64,000 nt of DNA from an uncultured Akkermansia sp. (GTDB lineage Bacteria > Verrucomicrobiota > Verrucomicrobiia > Verrucomicrobiales > Akkermansiaceae). Both the position numbers and the translations under genes were made by a program. The notes under the pieces were generated by a model, which was not told where the DNA came from, ran no database searches, and worked only from the letters and a program-made list of their open reading frames with translations. The DNA lies in contig URLZ01000002.1 of the NCBI GenBank assembly GCA_900548895.1, forward strand, positions 1 to 64,000, written 5' to 3'. Below are positions 9,700 to 21,550 of this stretch, one piece after another (the first letter of the stretch is position 1; the number at the start of each line of letters is the position of its first letter).

Positions 9700-9830
9700 C
9701 TGTTTTCCGTGCGCCTCTTCCGCCGCAGGGCTGCATGCTGAGGCTCTCCCTTGCCCGTGCTCGGCTCACCTTTCGCCCGGCGACACGGGGGGGCGGGGCT
9801 TCGGTGACGGCGGTTGTGCGCCGCGTTTGC

Positions 9831-11300
9831 TCAGGCTGCGGTCTCTTCAGTCGGAGCTCCGGGCTGCGCTGTGGTCTGCGTTGCAGACTGAGCTGCGGGC
9901 TGCGCAACGGGTTGCTCGGCCGGCAACGCTGCGGGTTGCGCTGAGGACTGCTTGGTGGGCTGCACGTCGGGCAGCACGAAAGGTCGCGCCGAGGGCTCAG
10001 TCGGAACCGAGGCGGAGGGGTGGCCGGGAGCGGGTGCTGGGGTGGCGGAGGGGGCCGGCTGTTCGGAGCCCTCCGGGCTGCCGCAGGGCGCAGGGAGCAG
10101 GCCGACGCGCTTTCGGAGAGCCTCCGAGTAGCCGTGTCCGGGACCGGGGGTGATGTCGTAGCCGGCATAGCTGCGCTGCCGCAGTTGCTCCCAGCTTTCC
10201 CCGGGCCGGGTGATCAGGCCGCCGAAGCGGTAGAGCAGTTCGGCGATGCGCCCGTTGTTGACGGGCAGGAGGCGGTACTGAAGGGGGATGACGTCGCTGA
10301 GCGGCCGGAAGAGGGTGACGATGGCGGTCGAACAGTTGTCGGTGACGGTGTTGTAGGCTTCGTGGCGGGCGCTGCTCTGCTGCGCGATGGCGACGATGTG
10401 TTCCAGCAGGCGTCGCGCTTGCGTCGGCGTGACGTTCAGAGGGTAGAGGTAGAGATCTTCGTGGCGGTAGTTCGTGCGCAGGGCGAGGATGTCATCCTCG
10501 CTGCCGAAGACGTAGAGGATGCCGTAGCGCTTGTAGAGCCCCGCCAGCCCGTTCTGCGCCTCGCCTTCGGGCAGCCGCGTCTCGGGCGAGACGACGAGGT
10601 GCTGCCCGTCGCTGAAGTTGAAGACGAGCATCGTGTGGCAGAAAAATTCGTGGCCGTCCCAGTGGCAGGGGGCAAAATCCACGCCGCAGAGCTGTCGGAG
10701 GTCATAGCGGGCACTGCGGTAACGGCTGTCGTAGTCATCGGGGCTGCGGTAGCGGAAGTCACGCAGGTTGCCGACGGTGAGGATGTCTCCGCTGATGGTC
10801 GGCTCAGGGTCGCGCTCCCAAGGGCCCTGCCACTGCGCCGGCTGGGGCGGCGGCAGGAGCTTGAAGAAGACGATGCCGCCGATGACGGGCAGCCACAGCA
10901 GAAAGCGCCACGGCAGGGGGCACTTGCGGCGCAGCAGGGCCGTCAGGACGAGCAGGGGAAGGGTGACCCAGAGGCTGAGGGGCTGAAAGACGGCCAAGCC
11001 GAGGAGCCAGAGCAGAGCGAGGCCGAGCAGCAGGCGGTGCAGAGCGCGCAGCAGCGGATGCCCGGCGGCTGCTTGGCTCACAGGCGGCGAGGTGGCTTCG
11101 TGCTGCGGAGAATTGGGCGCGGGGCAGGGCTCGCTTTTCGACGTGGTCGGGGACTCGGTGGAGGGTGCCGCGGGAGCGGAAGGGGGCGCCGTTGGGGACT
11201 CAGCGGTTGCAGCGGGTGACTCGGAAGGTGCGGAGGAGTCGGCCCCGAATGCCGGGGCTGGCCGGGCTGGAGAGGTTTCGGCTGGGGAGGCGGGGGGCAT
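9831..11300 (-). CDS. Membrane protein with Lnb-type DUF4105 periplasmic domain
   Basis: 489 residues. The first about 85 residues are Ala/Pro/Ser/Thr-rich low complexity. Two or three hydrophobic helices (about 85-155) follow, then a DUF4105-like domain (about 170-370) with the typical blocks FRYRSPDDYDSRYRSARYDL, HTMLVFNF and TDNCSTAI; the Cys and the conserved His are present. The C-terminal about 100 residues are again Pro/Gln/Ala-rich. Lnb N-terminal domains resemble papain-like hydrolases of unknown substrate. The start is uncertain because of the low-complexity N-terminus. Confidence 0.78.
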   Translation of the reverse strand: MPPASPAETSPARPAPAFGADSSAPSESPAATAESPTAPPSAPAAPSTESPTTSKSEPCPAPNSPQHEATSPPVSQAAAGHPLLRALHRLLLGLALLWLLGLAVFQPLSLWVTLPLLVLTALLRRKCPLPWRFLLWLPVIGGIVFFKLLPPPQPAQWQGPWERDPEPTISGDILTVGNLRDFRYRSPDDYDSRYRSARYDLRQLCGVDFAPCHWDGHEFFCHTMLVFNFSDGQHLVVSPETRLPEGEAQNGLAGLYKRYGILYVFGSEDDILALRTNYRHEDLYLYPLNVTPTQARRLLEHIVAIAQQSSARHEAYNTVTDNCSTAIVTLFRPLSDVIPLQYRLLPVNNGRIAELLYRFGGLITRPGESWEQLRQRSYAGYDITPGPGHGYSEALRKRVGLLPAPCGSPEGSEQPAPSATPAPAPGHPSASVPTEPSARPFVLPDVQPTKQSSAQPAALPAEQPVAQPAAQSATQTTAQPGAPTEETAA

Positions 11301-11526
11301 GGGGATCGGGAGAGGTCGATTCAGGGCTATCGCGGTGCTTTCAGGAGGGATTCATCTGCCGTTGAGTTTTCGGGAGATCCGCGGCTGCGTCAGCTTTGCT
11401 CCGGCTCTTCGCCTCGTTCGTCGGGCAAGTGGGCCGATGGGGGCTGCGCTGATGGGAGTGCCGGGTGAAGCGGAGTCAGAGGGGAGAGCGGAGAGCGCCG
11501 GAGAGGGGGGGGAAGCGGAGGCTCAG
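11301..11526. other. Spacer upstream of the DUF4105 gene
   Basis: It should hold the promoter of the DUF4105 gene, but I could not find a convincing -35/-10 pair. No gene is seen. Confidence 0.35.
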
Positions 11527-11569
11527 AAAACAGCGACGCCGTGCGGAGCAGCTGAGGCTCCGCACGGCG
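11527..11569 (-). terminator. Terminator at the end of the Bat operon
   Basis: A 13-bp perfect stem (11537-11549 with 11557-11569) is followed on the minus strand by a TTTT run at 11530-11527, ten nucleotides after the last Bat stop codon. Confidence 0.8.
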
Positions 11570-11578
11570 GCGGGAAAA

Positions 11579-14158
11579 TCAGAAGCGCAGGGACATGGGT
11601 GTGCGCGGGCTGCCGCCGTCCGGGTTGAGGGGGGCGAGGTCTGCCGTCGGCACCCAGCCGCGGGCTCCGGTGGCCGCTTCAGTGTAGCTCCACAGGCCGC
11701 GCTCGGCGAGAATCAGCAGGGGCGTGGAGGCCGGCAGGCGCATCACGGCGGGGGCGGAGTCCGAAGCCGCGCTGAGCATGCGGCTGTCGCTGGTGACGTA
11801 GGCGAGGCCCTCCGGCGGCGCGGCGACAAAGTCGGGCGTCTCGCGGGTGCCGTAATAGACCCAGTCCGCGAGGCAGAGCAGGCTCAGCAGCAGGAAGAGC
11901 CCGGTGCAGAAGTTGCGCCAGGGGCGGGGCCGCTTGCCGGGCAGCAGCAACAGGGCAATGCAGAAGAGCAGCGCCGCGGTGCAGACGACGGTGGCCACGA
12001 AGAGCTGGGAGCGGTTGAGGTAGGTGAAGACCTCGTCGCCCGTGCTGCGCTGGGGCAGCACGGCGCCCTGCTTGCGCTGGACGAAGGCGAGGTTCATCTC
12101 CGCCTCCTTCAGACCGAGGTCGATTTGCAGCGCTCGGGCGTAGGCGAGGGCTGCCTCGCCGGGGTGGTTGAGGCGGTACTCGCAGTTGCCGAGGTTGTAG
12201 TAGAGCAGGGCCTCGTCGGGGCATTGCCCCGCGTCGGACGGCTTTTCAAGCAGGCTGCGCAGCATCTCGGCGGCCTTGCTGAACTGGCCGCCTTCGTAGG
12301 CCTTCTGCGCCTCCTCCGGGGAGGCGGTTGCGCTGCTGCTTGCCGGCGTGGCTGAGGCGTCCGGGGCAGACGGAGCAGACGCTGCGGTTGCCGGGAGGGC
12401 GGCCTCGCCGGCGGGGCTCATTGCATCGGCGGCTTCCGCGCCGCTGCCGAAGCCGAGGCAGAGCGCCAGAGCGAGGGCGGCGACGCCGCTGAGAGCCTTG
12501 CGGATGAGTTTGACGATGTGCCGCTTCTCCTGCGCGCTGATGCTTTCATCGCCGGCATCGGGTCGGAAGGCCTGCTCGTCGCGCCGCGCGAGAATGCTCT
12601 TGAGCTCCGGGGTCATGCGATCCGCCGGCACGCGGCTCTCGATGAAGCTACCGACGCTGCGCAGGAAGTCAGCACTCTTGCTCTCGTCGAGCAGGGCGTG
12701 CAGCTCGCGCTCGCGGAGGCGGTGCGAGGCCCTGGCGCGGAGGCGTTCCTTCATCTCGCGCAGACCGAGGTAGGCCAGCACGCCGAGCGCGGGCAGGTAG
12801 AGCAGGTACCAGATCCATCGCGGCAGGCTGAGTACGCGCAGACTTCCCTCAGGGATGAAGCCGTAAATGTCCGTCATCTCGGCAACGGGAACCTCACCGG
12901 CGGGCGGCGGCTCCGTGTTCTGCACCACGAGGCCGCTGGCGGCGTTGTCCGTCTGGCGCCAGGGCAGGGGAATGGGGGCGCTGGCGGCCGTTTTGTACTC
13001 CTGCCCGGCGGGGTCAAAGTAGCTGAAGGAGAAGGAGGGGATGCCGCTGACTTCAGCGACGGGGCGCATGTAGCGGGTGAAGACGACGCCGGTCACCTGC
13101 CCGTTGGCGTCCGTCACCACCCGGCGCGTGGCGGGCATGAGCTTCCACGAGGCGGGGTCATCGGGCTCGGGGCATTCGATGTGGGCGATGTTCGTGCTCC
13201 CGGAGACGGCGATCTCAACCTCCACGGGCTCGTGCATGGCCAGCGAGGTGGCGTCCGTCTTGCTGCTGATGCGGTAGCTGCCGACGAGGTCGGCGAAGTT
13301 GGAGGGCGCGCCGGGAGGCAGCGGCAGGGCACTGATCTTCAGCGAGGCGAGCGGAATCTCCATCTCGCCCATGCCGCGCATGACGCAGATGCTCGTCTTG
13401 CCGACGATGTCGAGCTGCCCCTCCTGCGTGGGGGTGAACTCTCCCTGAAAGTTCATGGTGAACCAGTCTTTGCCGCGGGCGAAGGCTTGGCCGAGCCCGA
13501 GGTTGGTGTCGAGGTTGCCCAGCAGACTGCCGCGGCCGTAAAAGTCGACGTTGGCGATGCGCACGCCGACGGACTGCATCTGCGGCGGGTAGGGAGAGAC
13601 GAATTGCGCGGGCGTGAGGGGCAGGAAGAGTTTCAGCTGGGCGCGGACGGGCTGGTCCACGTAGCCTTCGCCCTCGGGCACGTACCAGAGGCAGCCGTAT
13701 TCAACGGTGTCGTAAACGCCGCCGCCGACCAGCGGAAGGCCTCCGCCGGGGATTTTCTGGCTCATCCACCGAATGTCGCTCGTCGGCCTCACGGGCAGGG
13801 GCGGCACGCTGACTTTTTCCGTGTTCCCGTTGCGGTAGCGCACTTCGATTTCACCCGGGGTGATGTTGCCGTCGCGATCGGGGGTGACGGGGAAGGCGAT
13901 GATGGTGAAGGAGGCGACTTGGTTGTTGTACTGGAAGGTGCGCAGCTGCGTCGAGGGCTGCCCGACGGAGGCGTTGGGGATGCTCAGCCGCCGCGTCAGT
14001 TGAATCGGCTCGCGCGTCGCGGAGCTGAGGAGCAGGTAGAGGCGCACCTGCTCGCCGGGAACGGCGACGCCGGTGGACCACATGGCTGCGAGCTCGGCCG
14101 AGAGCTGCGGGCTCAAGAGGGTGAGGATGGCGGTGAGGAAGGCGATGATGGTTCTCAT
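11579..14158 (-). CDS. batD: BatD-BatE fusion protein
   Basis: 859 residues. A signal peptide (1-21) is followed by tandem beta-sandwich BatD domains (to about 430) and a membrane helix near 445-465. Then comes a charged cytoplasmic stretch and a second hydrophobic segment that reads like a signal peptide (KLIRKALSG then VAALALALCLGFGSGAEA). The BatE-like part follows: TPR repeats, two membrane helices and a C-terminal SH3-like domain with GARGWVPTADL. BatD and BatE are separate proteins in Bacteroides and relatives; the retained signal-like segment marks the joint. It is the last gene of the MoxR/Bat operon, probably a membrane complex in envelope stress or chaperone work. Confidence 0.85.
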   Translation of the reverse strand: MRTIIAFLTAILTLLSPQLSAELAAMWSTGVAVPGEQVRLYLLLSSATREPIQLTRRLSIPNASVGQPSTQLRTFQYNNQVASFTIIAFPVTPDRDGNITPGEIEVRYRNGNTEKVSVPPLPVRPTSDIRWMSQKIPGGGLPLVGGGVYDTVEYGCLWYVPEGEGYVDQPVRAQLKLFLPLTPAQFVSPYPPQMQSVGVRIANVDFYGRGSLLGNLDTNLGLGQAFARGKDWFTMNFQGEFTPTQEGQLDIVGKTSICVMRGMGEMEIPLASLKISALPLPPGAPSNFADLVGSYRISSKTDATSLAMHEPVEVEIAVSGSTNIAHIECPEPDDPASWKLMPATRRVVTDANGQVTGVVFTRYMRPVAEVSGIPSFSFSYFDPAGQEYKTAASAPIPLPWRQTDNAASGLVVQNTEPPPAGEVPVAEMTDIYGFIPEGSLRVLSLPRWIWYLLYLPALGVLAYLGLREMKERLRARASHRLRERELHALLDESKSADFLRSVGSFIESRVPADRMTPELKSILARRDEQAFRPDAGDESISAQEKRHIVKLIRKALSGVAALALALCLGFGSGAEAADAMSPAGEAALPATAASAPSAPDASATPASSSATASPEEAQKAYEGGQFSKAAEMLRSLLEKPSDAGQCPDEALLYYNLGNCEYRLNHPGEAALAYARALQIDLGLKEAEMNLAFVQRKQGAVLPQRSTGDEVFTYLNRSQLFVATVVCTAALLFCIALLLLPGKRPRPWRNFCTGLFLLLSLLCLADWVYYGTRETPDFVAAPPEGLAYVTSDSRMLSAASDSAPAVMRLPASTPLLILAERGLWSYTEAATGARGWVPTADLAPLNPDGGSPRTPMSLRF

Positions 14159-14198
14159 GTCGTGGTGGGGAAAGAGGTGTTGGCGGTCGGTGTTCTGA

Positions 14199-16361
<2,163 letters not shown>

Positions 16362-16436
16362 ATGATGTCGGAAACGGGGGAGAAAGAGGGGAGGTGGCGG
16401 GGATCGCCGAGAGCTGCGGAAAGCGTGCGGATGAAC

Positions 16437-17525
16437 TCAGGGAGCGGGCAGGGGCCGCGCGAGGCGCAGGGCGGTGCCCAGCGCGATGAGCAGGGCGGCG
16501 AGCGCCATGGGGTAGACAAAGAGCTCGTCGTAGTGGATGACGCTGCGGCGCTTCGCGTCGGTCTTCTCCAGACTGTCGATGCTGGCGAAGGCTTTTTGGA
16601 GTTCGGTGCCGCTGCTGGCGCGGTAATAGCGGCCTCCGGTGATGCGGGCGATCTCGCGCAGGGTCTCTTCATCGATGCTGTCGACCTTGGCCGTGTAGGC
16701 TGAGAGCCGCTCATCGCGCCCGATGGCGATGGGGAAAATCTTGATGCCCAGCTCAGCGGCCTGCCGAGCGGCGTCCTGCGGGGTGATGGAGCCGCGGTTG
16801 CTCACGCCGTCCGTGACGAGGATGATGACCTTGGACTTGGTCTCGGTGCGCTCATTGAGGCGCAGGGCCGCGCTGGCGATGGCGGTGCCGATAGCAGTGC
16901 CGTCTTCACTGATGTAGCCGGGCCTGTAGCGCCCGAAGCCCATGTCCTGAACGAGGTAAAACTGCTCGATGATGTAGCGCACGATCGTGTGGTCGAGCGT
17001 GAGGGGGCTGCACTGCTTCGCCTTGCCGGCGAAGGCGACGAGGCCGATGCGGTCATTGGGGCGCCCGTCGATGAAGTTGTTCATGACGAACTTGGCGGCG
17101 GTCAGGCGGTCGACGGTGCGCCGCACGCGCCGCCCGCTCTCATCCTGCCCGGTGAAGAGCATGTCTCTCTCGGCCATGGAGCCTGAGAGGTCGCAGGCAA
17201 TCATGATGTCAATGCCGCTCACTTTCTGCTCTTCGTAGTGGTTGACCCACTGCGGCCGTGCGAGCGCAACGATGATGCTCGCCGCGGCGAGCGAGGCGCA
17301 GACAGGGCCGATGCGCCCGGCGAGGGTGGCGGGGCGGCTGAGCAGGGGGGCGATGAAGCGGATGCTCGGGTGCATGACGCAGGCGGCGCTGCCGCTGCGG
17401 CGCCGCAGCAGCAGAAGCGCCGGGATCAGCAGCAGCAGAAAGAGCAGCCCCGGGTGGGCGAAGGCGAACTCGCGCGAGCTCTCGGGCGGGGCGGCAGCGG
17501 CGATGACGAGGGGGAAGGGGATCAT
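16437..17525 (-). CDS. batA: BatA-type VWA domain membrane protein
   Basis: 362 residues. An N-terminal helix near 26-41 and a second near 74-90 precede a VWA domain with MIDAS motif DLSGS at 112-116, the conserved Thr in the EDGTAIGTAI segment and the VTDG motif. A C-terminal helix (about 335-352) closes the protein, the classic BatA layout. Its ATG overlaps the stop of the DUF4381-like gene (ATGA), so the two are coupled. The batB-C start lies 75 nt downstream. Confidence 0.92.
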   Translation of the reverse strand: MIPFPLVIAAAAPPESSREFAFAHPGLLFLLLLIPALLLLRRRSGSAACVMHPSIRFIAPLLSRPATLAGRIGPVCASLAAASIIVALARPQWVNHYEEQKVSGIDIMIACDLSGSMAERDMLFTGQDESGRRVRRTVDRLTAAKFVMNNFIDGRPNDRIGLVAFAGKAKQCSPLTLDHTIVRYIIEQFYLVQDMGFGRYRPGYISEDGTAIGTAIASAALRLNERTETKSKVIILVTDGVSNRGSITPQDAARQAAELGIKIFPIAIGRDERLSAYTAKVDSIDEETLREIARITGGRYYRASSGTELQKAFASIDSLEKTDAKRRSVIHYDELFVYPMALAALLIALGTALRLARPLPAP

Positions 17526-18145
17526 GGGCGATTCTCGGAGGATGTTTCGGAGCGGCTCTCCGCGGGGTGAAGGTGAAGGGTGGCTTGGTCGGCCTGCACG
17601 GCACGGGCTTCGCGCTGCGCGAGGGCGATGCCCGTGATGAGAGCGCGTGCTCGCTCGATCATGCGCTCGTCGGCCTGCTCGCCCTCTGCGGGCGGGGCGT
17701 ACTTGAGGGCGGCCAGCTCGCTGAGCAGAGCGCTGAGCTCGCGGCGGAAGTTCGGCGGCACGGTGGCGAGCGCGTCAAAGCGACGGCTGAACTCCTCGTG
17801 CGTCTCGAAGAGTGCCGGATCCTGCGTCTCGCCCGTCACGTATTCGCGCAGCAGCAGCGAGAGCTCGAGGCTGAAGTCGTGCAGCGGCAGCTTGCGGCTC
17901 CGCAGGGCGTCGAGGGCTTCCAGAGCCCTCTGTTCGGCGCTGACGGGCGCTTGCAGGGCTCGGCGCCGGCGGCTCCTCCAGACGAAAAAGAGTGCGACGG
18001 CGGCCAGCAGAACGGCGAGGCCCAACCCGATGCCGACGTTGCGCCAGAAGTGATCCACCATGAAGGTTTCGCTGGGCAGGTCAGCCTCGAGCGTCGGAAT
18101 GAGCTCGGTGATGTCGGGTGCGGCTGTGGGCAGGGGTGCGGGCAT
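17522..18145 (-). CDS. DUF4381-like single-pass membrane protein of the Bat operon
   Basis: 207 residues from the ATG at 18145. A short periplasmic N-terminus is followed by a membrane helix (about residues 34-52), an Arg-rich stop-transfer segment and a helical cytoplasmic domain. Small proteins of this layout lie between DUF58 and BatA genes in many MoxR/Bat operons. Assignment rests on position and topology more than on motifs. The stop overlaps the batA start. Confidence 0.75.
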   Translation of the reverse strand: MPAPLPTAAPDITELIPTLEADLPSETFMVDHFWRNVGIGLGLAVLLAAVALFFVWRSRRRRALQAPVSAEQRALEALDALRSRKLPLHDFSLELSLLLREYVTGETQDPALFETHEEFSRRFDALATVPPNFRRELSALLSELAALKYAPPAEGEQADERMIERARALITGIALAQREARAVQADQATLHLHPAESRSETSSENRP

Positions 18146-18195
18146 GGGTGATGCGGACGGGGTGGGAAAGGAGGTTTTGCGAACGGGCTCGCTCG

Positions 18196-19083
18196 TCAGC
18201 GGGCGAAGAGTCGGCTGCGGCGGTTGAAGAGCTGGCGCAGCGGGGGAATGAACTCCTGCGTGGTGAGCAGATCGAGGCTGTCGATGCCCAGCTGTGTGAA
18301 GACGCGGCCCCACTCGCGGCGGTGCTCCTCCATCGCACGGCGGTGTTCGGCGCGCAGGGCCGGGCTCAGGTTGGCCGTGTACATGGCCCCGCTCTCGGGG
18401 TCGCGCAGGCAGACGCGCCCGGCCTCGGGCAGTTGCAGCTCCGCCGGGTCGTTCACGCGCACGGGGATGAGCTCGTGGCGGAAGTTGAGCTTGCCGATGG
18501 CCTTTTTGTCCGGCTGAGTCAGAAAGTCGCTGATGAGGAAAACCATGGCGCGCTTGCGTCGCGTGACGAGAATCTCGTCCGCCACGGCCGCGATACTGTC
18601 GTCCTGACCCTCCGCCGGAGCCGAGATGATCTCGCGCACGATGCGCAGACACTGGCGCATGCCCTTGGCCGGGGGCAGGTAGAAGTGCGGGCGATGACCG
18701 AAGCGCAGCAGCCCGACCTTGTCGCCGTTCTGCGCCGCGCTGTAGGCCAGAACGGCCGCGATGAGCGCCGCGTACTCCAGCTTCGTTTCGTGCACGCCGG
18801 CCGAGGCATAGCCCATGGAGCCGCTCGCGTCGACCGCCAGCAGCAGCGCCTGCTCGCGCTCCTCGTGAAACTTGCGGACGTAGGGCGTGCCCGTGCGCGC
18901 CGTCACCTTCCAGTCGATGAAGCGGGGCTCATCGCCGGGAGCATACTCGCGGAAGTCGTCGAAGTCGAGACCCTGGCCGCGGAAGCTCGAGCGATACTGC
19001 CCCGCAAAGGTTGCCGTCGCGAGCTTGCGCGCCTTCATCTCGATGCGGCGCACCTTCTGCATGATTTCCTGTGTCTTGTCCAT
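18196..19083 (-). CDS. DUF58 domain protein of the MoxR/Bat operon
   Basis: 295 residues. The family block around FDDFREYAPGDEPRFIDW (about 41-58) and TARTG is clear. It is followed by a VWA-like fold with an intact MIDAS motif DASGS at 85-89. DUF58 proteins are the usual partners of MoxR ATPases, which are thought to load or activate VWA proteins. No membrane helix is evident. The start at 19083 agrees with the family N-terminus; no ribosome-binding site is visible. Confidence 0.92.
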   Translation of the reverse strand: MDKTQEIMQKVRRIEMKARKLATATFAGQYRSSFRGQGLDFDDFREYAPGDEPRFIDWKVTARTGTPYVRKFHEEREQALLLAVDASGSMGYASAGVHETKLEYAALIAAVLAYSAAQNGDKVGLLRFGHRPHFYLPPAKGMRQCLRIVREIISAPAEGQDDSIAAVADEILVTRRKRAMVFLISDFLTQPDKKAIGKLNFRHELIPVRVNDPAELQLPEAGRVCLRDPESGAMYTANLSPALRAEHRRAMEEHRREWGRVFTQLGIDSLDLLTTQEFIPPLRQLFNRRSRLFAR

Positions 19084-19592
19084 GGGATGCAAGGGAATGT
19101 GAGAGCGCGGGGACGTCCCCCGCATGACGCTTGCGGCTCTGTGGGCCCGCCGCCGGGCCGGATCGGAATGGCTTTGGACCACCGTTGCCGAGGAGCTCCT
19201 CGAGACGGACGGGGAAAAGCGCGGGATCGGAGCTTTTTCCGTCGTCTGCGCCCGATTCGGGACGGGGCCTGACGGGCCGAGGCGCGGGTGCCAGCAGACC
19301 TGAGAGCCCCGACGGGATTCGCTTCCGCATGCTCGCCCTTCGCGAAGCCTGCGGCTCCTGCTGCCGTCGGGGGGGCTGCCGCGCGGCCCGTTCGCCGGAG
19401 GCAATGCCGCCCGGCTGTCGGGCAAGCGCAGGAGTGCATCCGAAGAGAGCCGTCCCGAGGGCCGGGAACGCCTCGGAGCCCCATCGCCGGCAGCAGCCCG
19501 CAGGAGGTTGCCGCGCCGGGAGCTCCGCTCGGAGAATGGCCCACCCGTGCCCCTGAGAGCTCGAGCATGCGGTTGCCGCCGAGCGCGGAACC
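19084..19592. other. 509-nt gap inside the MoxR/Bat operon
   Basis: The gap between moxR and the DUF58 gene is unusually long for this operon. It is GC-rich with a small GCGGGG/CCCCGC hairpin near 19107-19123. No coding frame in either direction looks real, and no clear promoter was seen before the DUF58 gene. It could hold a promoter, a decayed gene or an RNA. Confidence 0.35.
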
Positions 19593-20576
19593 TCAGGGAA
19601 CCGGAACCTTGGCCAGAATGCGGTCGATCACCATGTCGCTCGTCACGTTGGCCGCCTCTGCCTCGTAGGAGAGCAGAATGCGGTGGCGCAGAATGTCGTG
19701 CGCGAGATCCTTCACATCCTGCGGCGTCACGTAGCCGCGCTGCCGCGTGAAGGCCAGCGCCTTCGCCGCGAGAGCGATGTTGATGGTGGCTCGGGGAGAC
19801 GCACCCGCCCGCACCATGCCGTCGAGCTCGCGATCCACGCGCTCGGGCTCGCGCGTCGCACGCACAAGGTCGACGATATAGCCCTCGACGGCCGGGTCGA
19901 TGAAGATCTGATCCATCAGGCGGCGCGACTCATCGAGCTCTTCGACGGTGAAGACCGGCTGCGTCGTCGGCGCTGCGGAGGTGCTGCTCATCATCTCGAG
20001 CACGCGCAGCTCCTCCTCGCGGGAAGGATAGCTCACGATCACCTTGAAGAGGAAGCGGTCCAACTGCGCCTCGGGCAGCTGATACGTGCCCTCCTGCTCG
20101 ATGGGGTTCTGCGTCGCGAGCACCAGGAAGGGATTGGGCAGGCGGTAGCTCGTCTCGCCCAGCGTGACCTGGCGCTCCTGCATGGCCTCCAGCAGAGCAC
20201 TCTGCACCTTGGCCGGCGCGCGGTTGATTTCGTCCGCCAGAATGAGGTTGGAGAACACAGGACCCTTTTTCGCCGTGAACTGCCGCTCCTCCGGGTTGTA
20301 AATCATCGTGCCCAGCAAGTCCGCCGGCAGCAGATCGGGAGTGAACTGAATGCGCGAGAACGCCGCGTGCATCGTGCCCGCCAGCGCCTTGACGGAAAGA
20401 GTCTTCGCCAAGCCGGGAACGCCCTCCAGCAAGACGTGCCCCTTGCAGAGCAGGCTCAGCAGCAGGCGGTTAATCAGCTCCTGCTGGCCCACCACCACCT
20501 TGGCCATCTCCATCCTGACGGCGTTGACCCAGGCCGAGCTCCGGATGATTTGCTCATTGATGTCCTGTGTATTCAT
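19593..20576 (-). CDS. MoxR family AAA+ ATPase
   Basis: 327 residues from the ATG at 20576. The MoxR variant of Walker A, GVPGLAKT, Walker B in LILADEINRAP, and the sensor region ATQNPIEQEGTY are all present. MoxR ATPases act as chaperones for VWA proteins such as the DUF58, BatA and BatB proteins encoded downstream. It is the first gene of the operon. Confidence 0.94.
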   Translation of the reverse strand: MNTQDINEQIIRSSAWVNAVRMEMAKVVVGQQELINRLLLSLLCKGHVLLEGVPGLAKTLSVKALAGTMHAAFSRIQFTPDLLPADLLGTMIYNPEERQFTAKKGPVFSNLILADEINRAPAKVQSALLEAMQERQVTLGETSYRLPNPFLVLATQNPIEQEGTYQLPEAQLDRFLFKVIVSYPSREEELRVLEMMSSTSAAPTTQPVFTVEELDESRRLMDQIFIDPAVEGYIVDLVRATREPERVDRELDGMVRAGASPRATINIALAAKALAFTRQRGYVTPQDVKDLAHDILRHRILLSYEAEAANVTSDMVIDRILAKVPVP

Positions 20577-20934
20577 AGTTGATGTTCGCCCTGTAGTGTA
20601 CCATGTTTTATCGTGAAAGCAAGATGTCTTCCTGATGTCATGACAGACTCGGCACCCTCGCGGTTGAATATATGTTGGCTCTTGATCCCCGCCCGACCTG
20701 ACCATCAGCGGACTGCGGAATCATTTATGAGAGTCCACCTGTTTGCCAGAAAGTCCCCGAACGGGCCTCCGATGAGGCACACAAGGCGCTGGAATCGGTC
20801 GCCCGAGAGCATCGGACGCACGCCTCAGCCCTTGCGCCACCCGGCTCGAGGGGCTCTCCCGAGCCGCCCCGGACTCCATCTGCCTCGGCCGAGCCTTCAG
20901 CGGGGGCAACGCAGAAAAGATTCCGCGTTGCGGC
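20577..20934. other. Spacer between ybaK and moxR
   Basis: It contains the moxR promoter at its left end and a weak 7-bp hairpin (20906-20912 with 20925-20931) next to the ybaK stop. Nothing else is recognised. Confidence 0.4.
20595..20622 (-). promoter_or_regulatory. Promoter of the MoxR/Bat operon
   Basis: TTGCTT (20617-20622), 16-nt spacer, TACACT (20595-20600). The leader would be about 11 nt, without a Shine-Dalgarno sequence. Confidence 0.55.
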
Positions 20935-21426
20935 TCAGCGGTGAATCAGATCCGTGGTGACATCCGCCGTCTCGAAGCGCACCACCCGAGCAAGATCGGC
21001 CAGACTGAGCTCCACCTGCAGACCGATGCGCCCGCCGGAAAAGATCAGGCTCTCGAACTGCTGCACGGAGGCGTCGATGACGGTGCGGAAGGCTTTTTTC
21101 ATGCCGATGGGCGAGCAGCCGCCGTGCACGTAGCCGGTGAGCGGGAGCAGATCCTTCTGCTTGAGCATCTCCAGCGACTTCTCGCCGACCGCCTTCGCCG
21201 CCTTGCGCAGATCGAGCCCGGCGCCGACGGGAATGACGAAGACGTAGTGCGTGCCGCTCTTGCCCGTCGTCACGAGAGTCTTGAAAACCTGCTCGGGATT
21301 CTGGCCGAGCCGTTCGGCCACCTCCAGCCCGGTAATCGCCTGCTCGCTCTCGTAGGTGTAGCTGCGAAAGGGAATCTTTTTCTGCTCCAGCAGGCGCATG
21401 ACGTTCGTTTTCTCCGCTGCTTTCAT
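20935..21426 (-). CDS. ybaK: YbaK/EbsC family aminoacyl-tRNA deacylase
   Basis: 163 residues, the usual length. Family features include the VFKTLVTTG segment with the catalytic Lys, YVFVIPVGAGLDLRKAAKA, and the GYVHGGCSPIGMKK block typical of the YbaK subgroup. YbaK hydrolyses Cys-tRNA(Pro) and related mischarged tRNAs, protecting translation accuracy. It is a single gene with its own promoter, divergent from the Dus gene. Confidence 0.93.
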   Translation of the reverse strand: MKAAEKTNVMRLLEQKKIPFRSYTYESEQAITGLEVAERLGQNPEQVFKTLVTTGKSGTHYVFVIPVGAGLDLRKAAKAVGEKSLEMLKQKDLLPLTGYVHGGCSPIGMKKAFRTVIDASVQQFESLIFSGGRIGLQVELSLADLARVVRFETADVTTDLIHR

Positions 21427-21433
21427 GCGGAGT

Positions 21434-21462
21434 TTTGTATCACGCCGAGCGTCTCTTGTAAA
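21434..21462 (-). promoter_or_regulatory. Promoter of ybaK, start-codon proximal
   Basis: TTTACA (21457-21462), 17-nt spacer, TACAAA (21434-21439), 7 nt to the ATG at 21426. Confidence 0.65.
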
Positions 21463-21516
21463 CCCCCTTTTGCGGCCTGACGTCGGGCGCCTGCCGCAGC
21501 CGGCGCGGCTCGCGGC

Positions 21517-21545
21517 TTGTCAGACGCGGGCGGGCATGCTAGCAT
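21517..21545 (+). promoter_or_regulatory. Promoter of the Dus gene, start-codon proximal
   Basis: TTGTCA (21517-21522), 17-nt spacer, TAGCAT (21540-21545), 5 nt to the ATG at 21551. This favours 21551 over an in-frame ATG at 21536, which lies upstream of the -10. Confidence 0.6.
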
Positions 21546-21550
21546 GGGGC

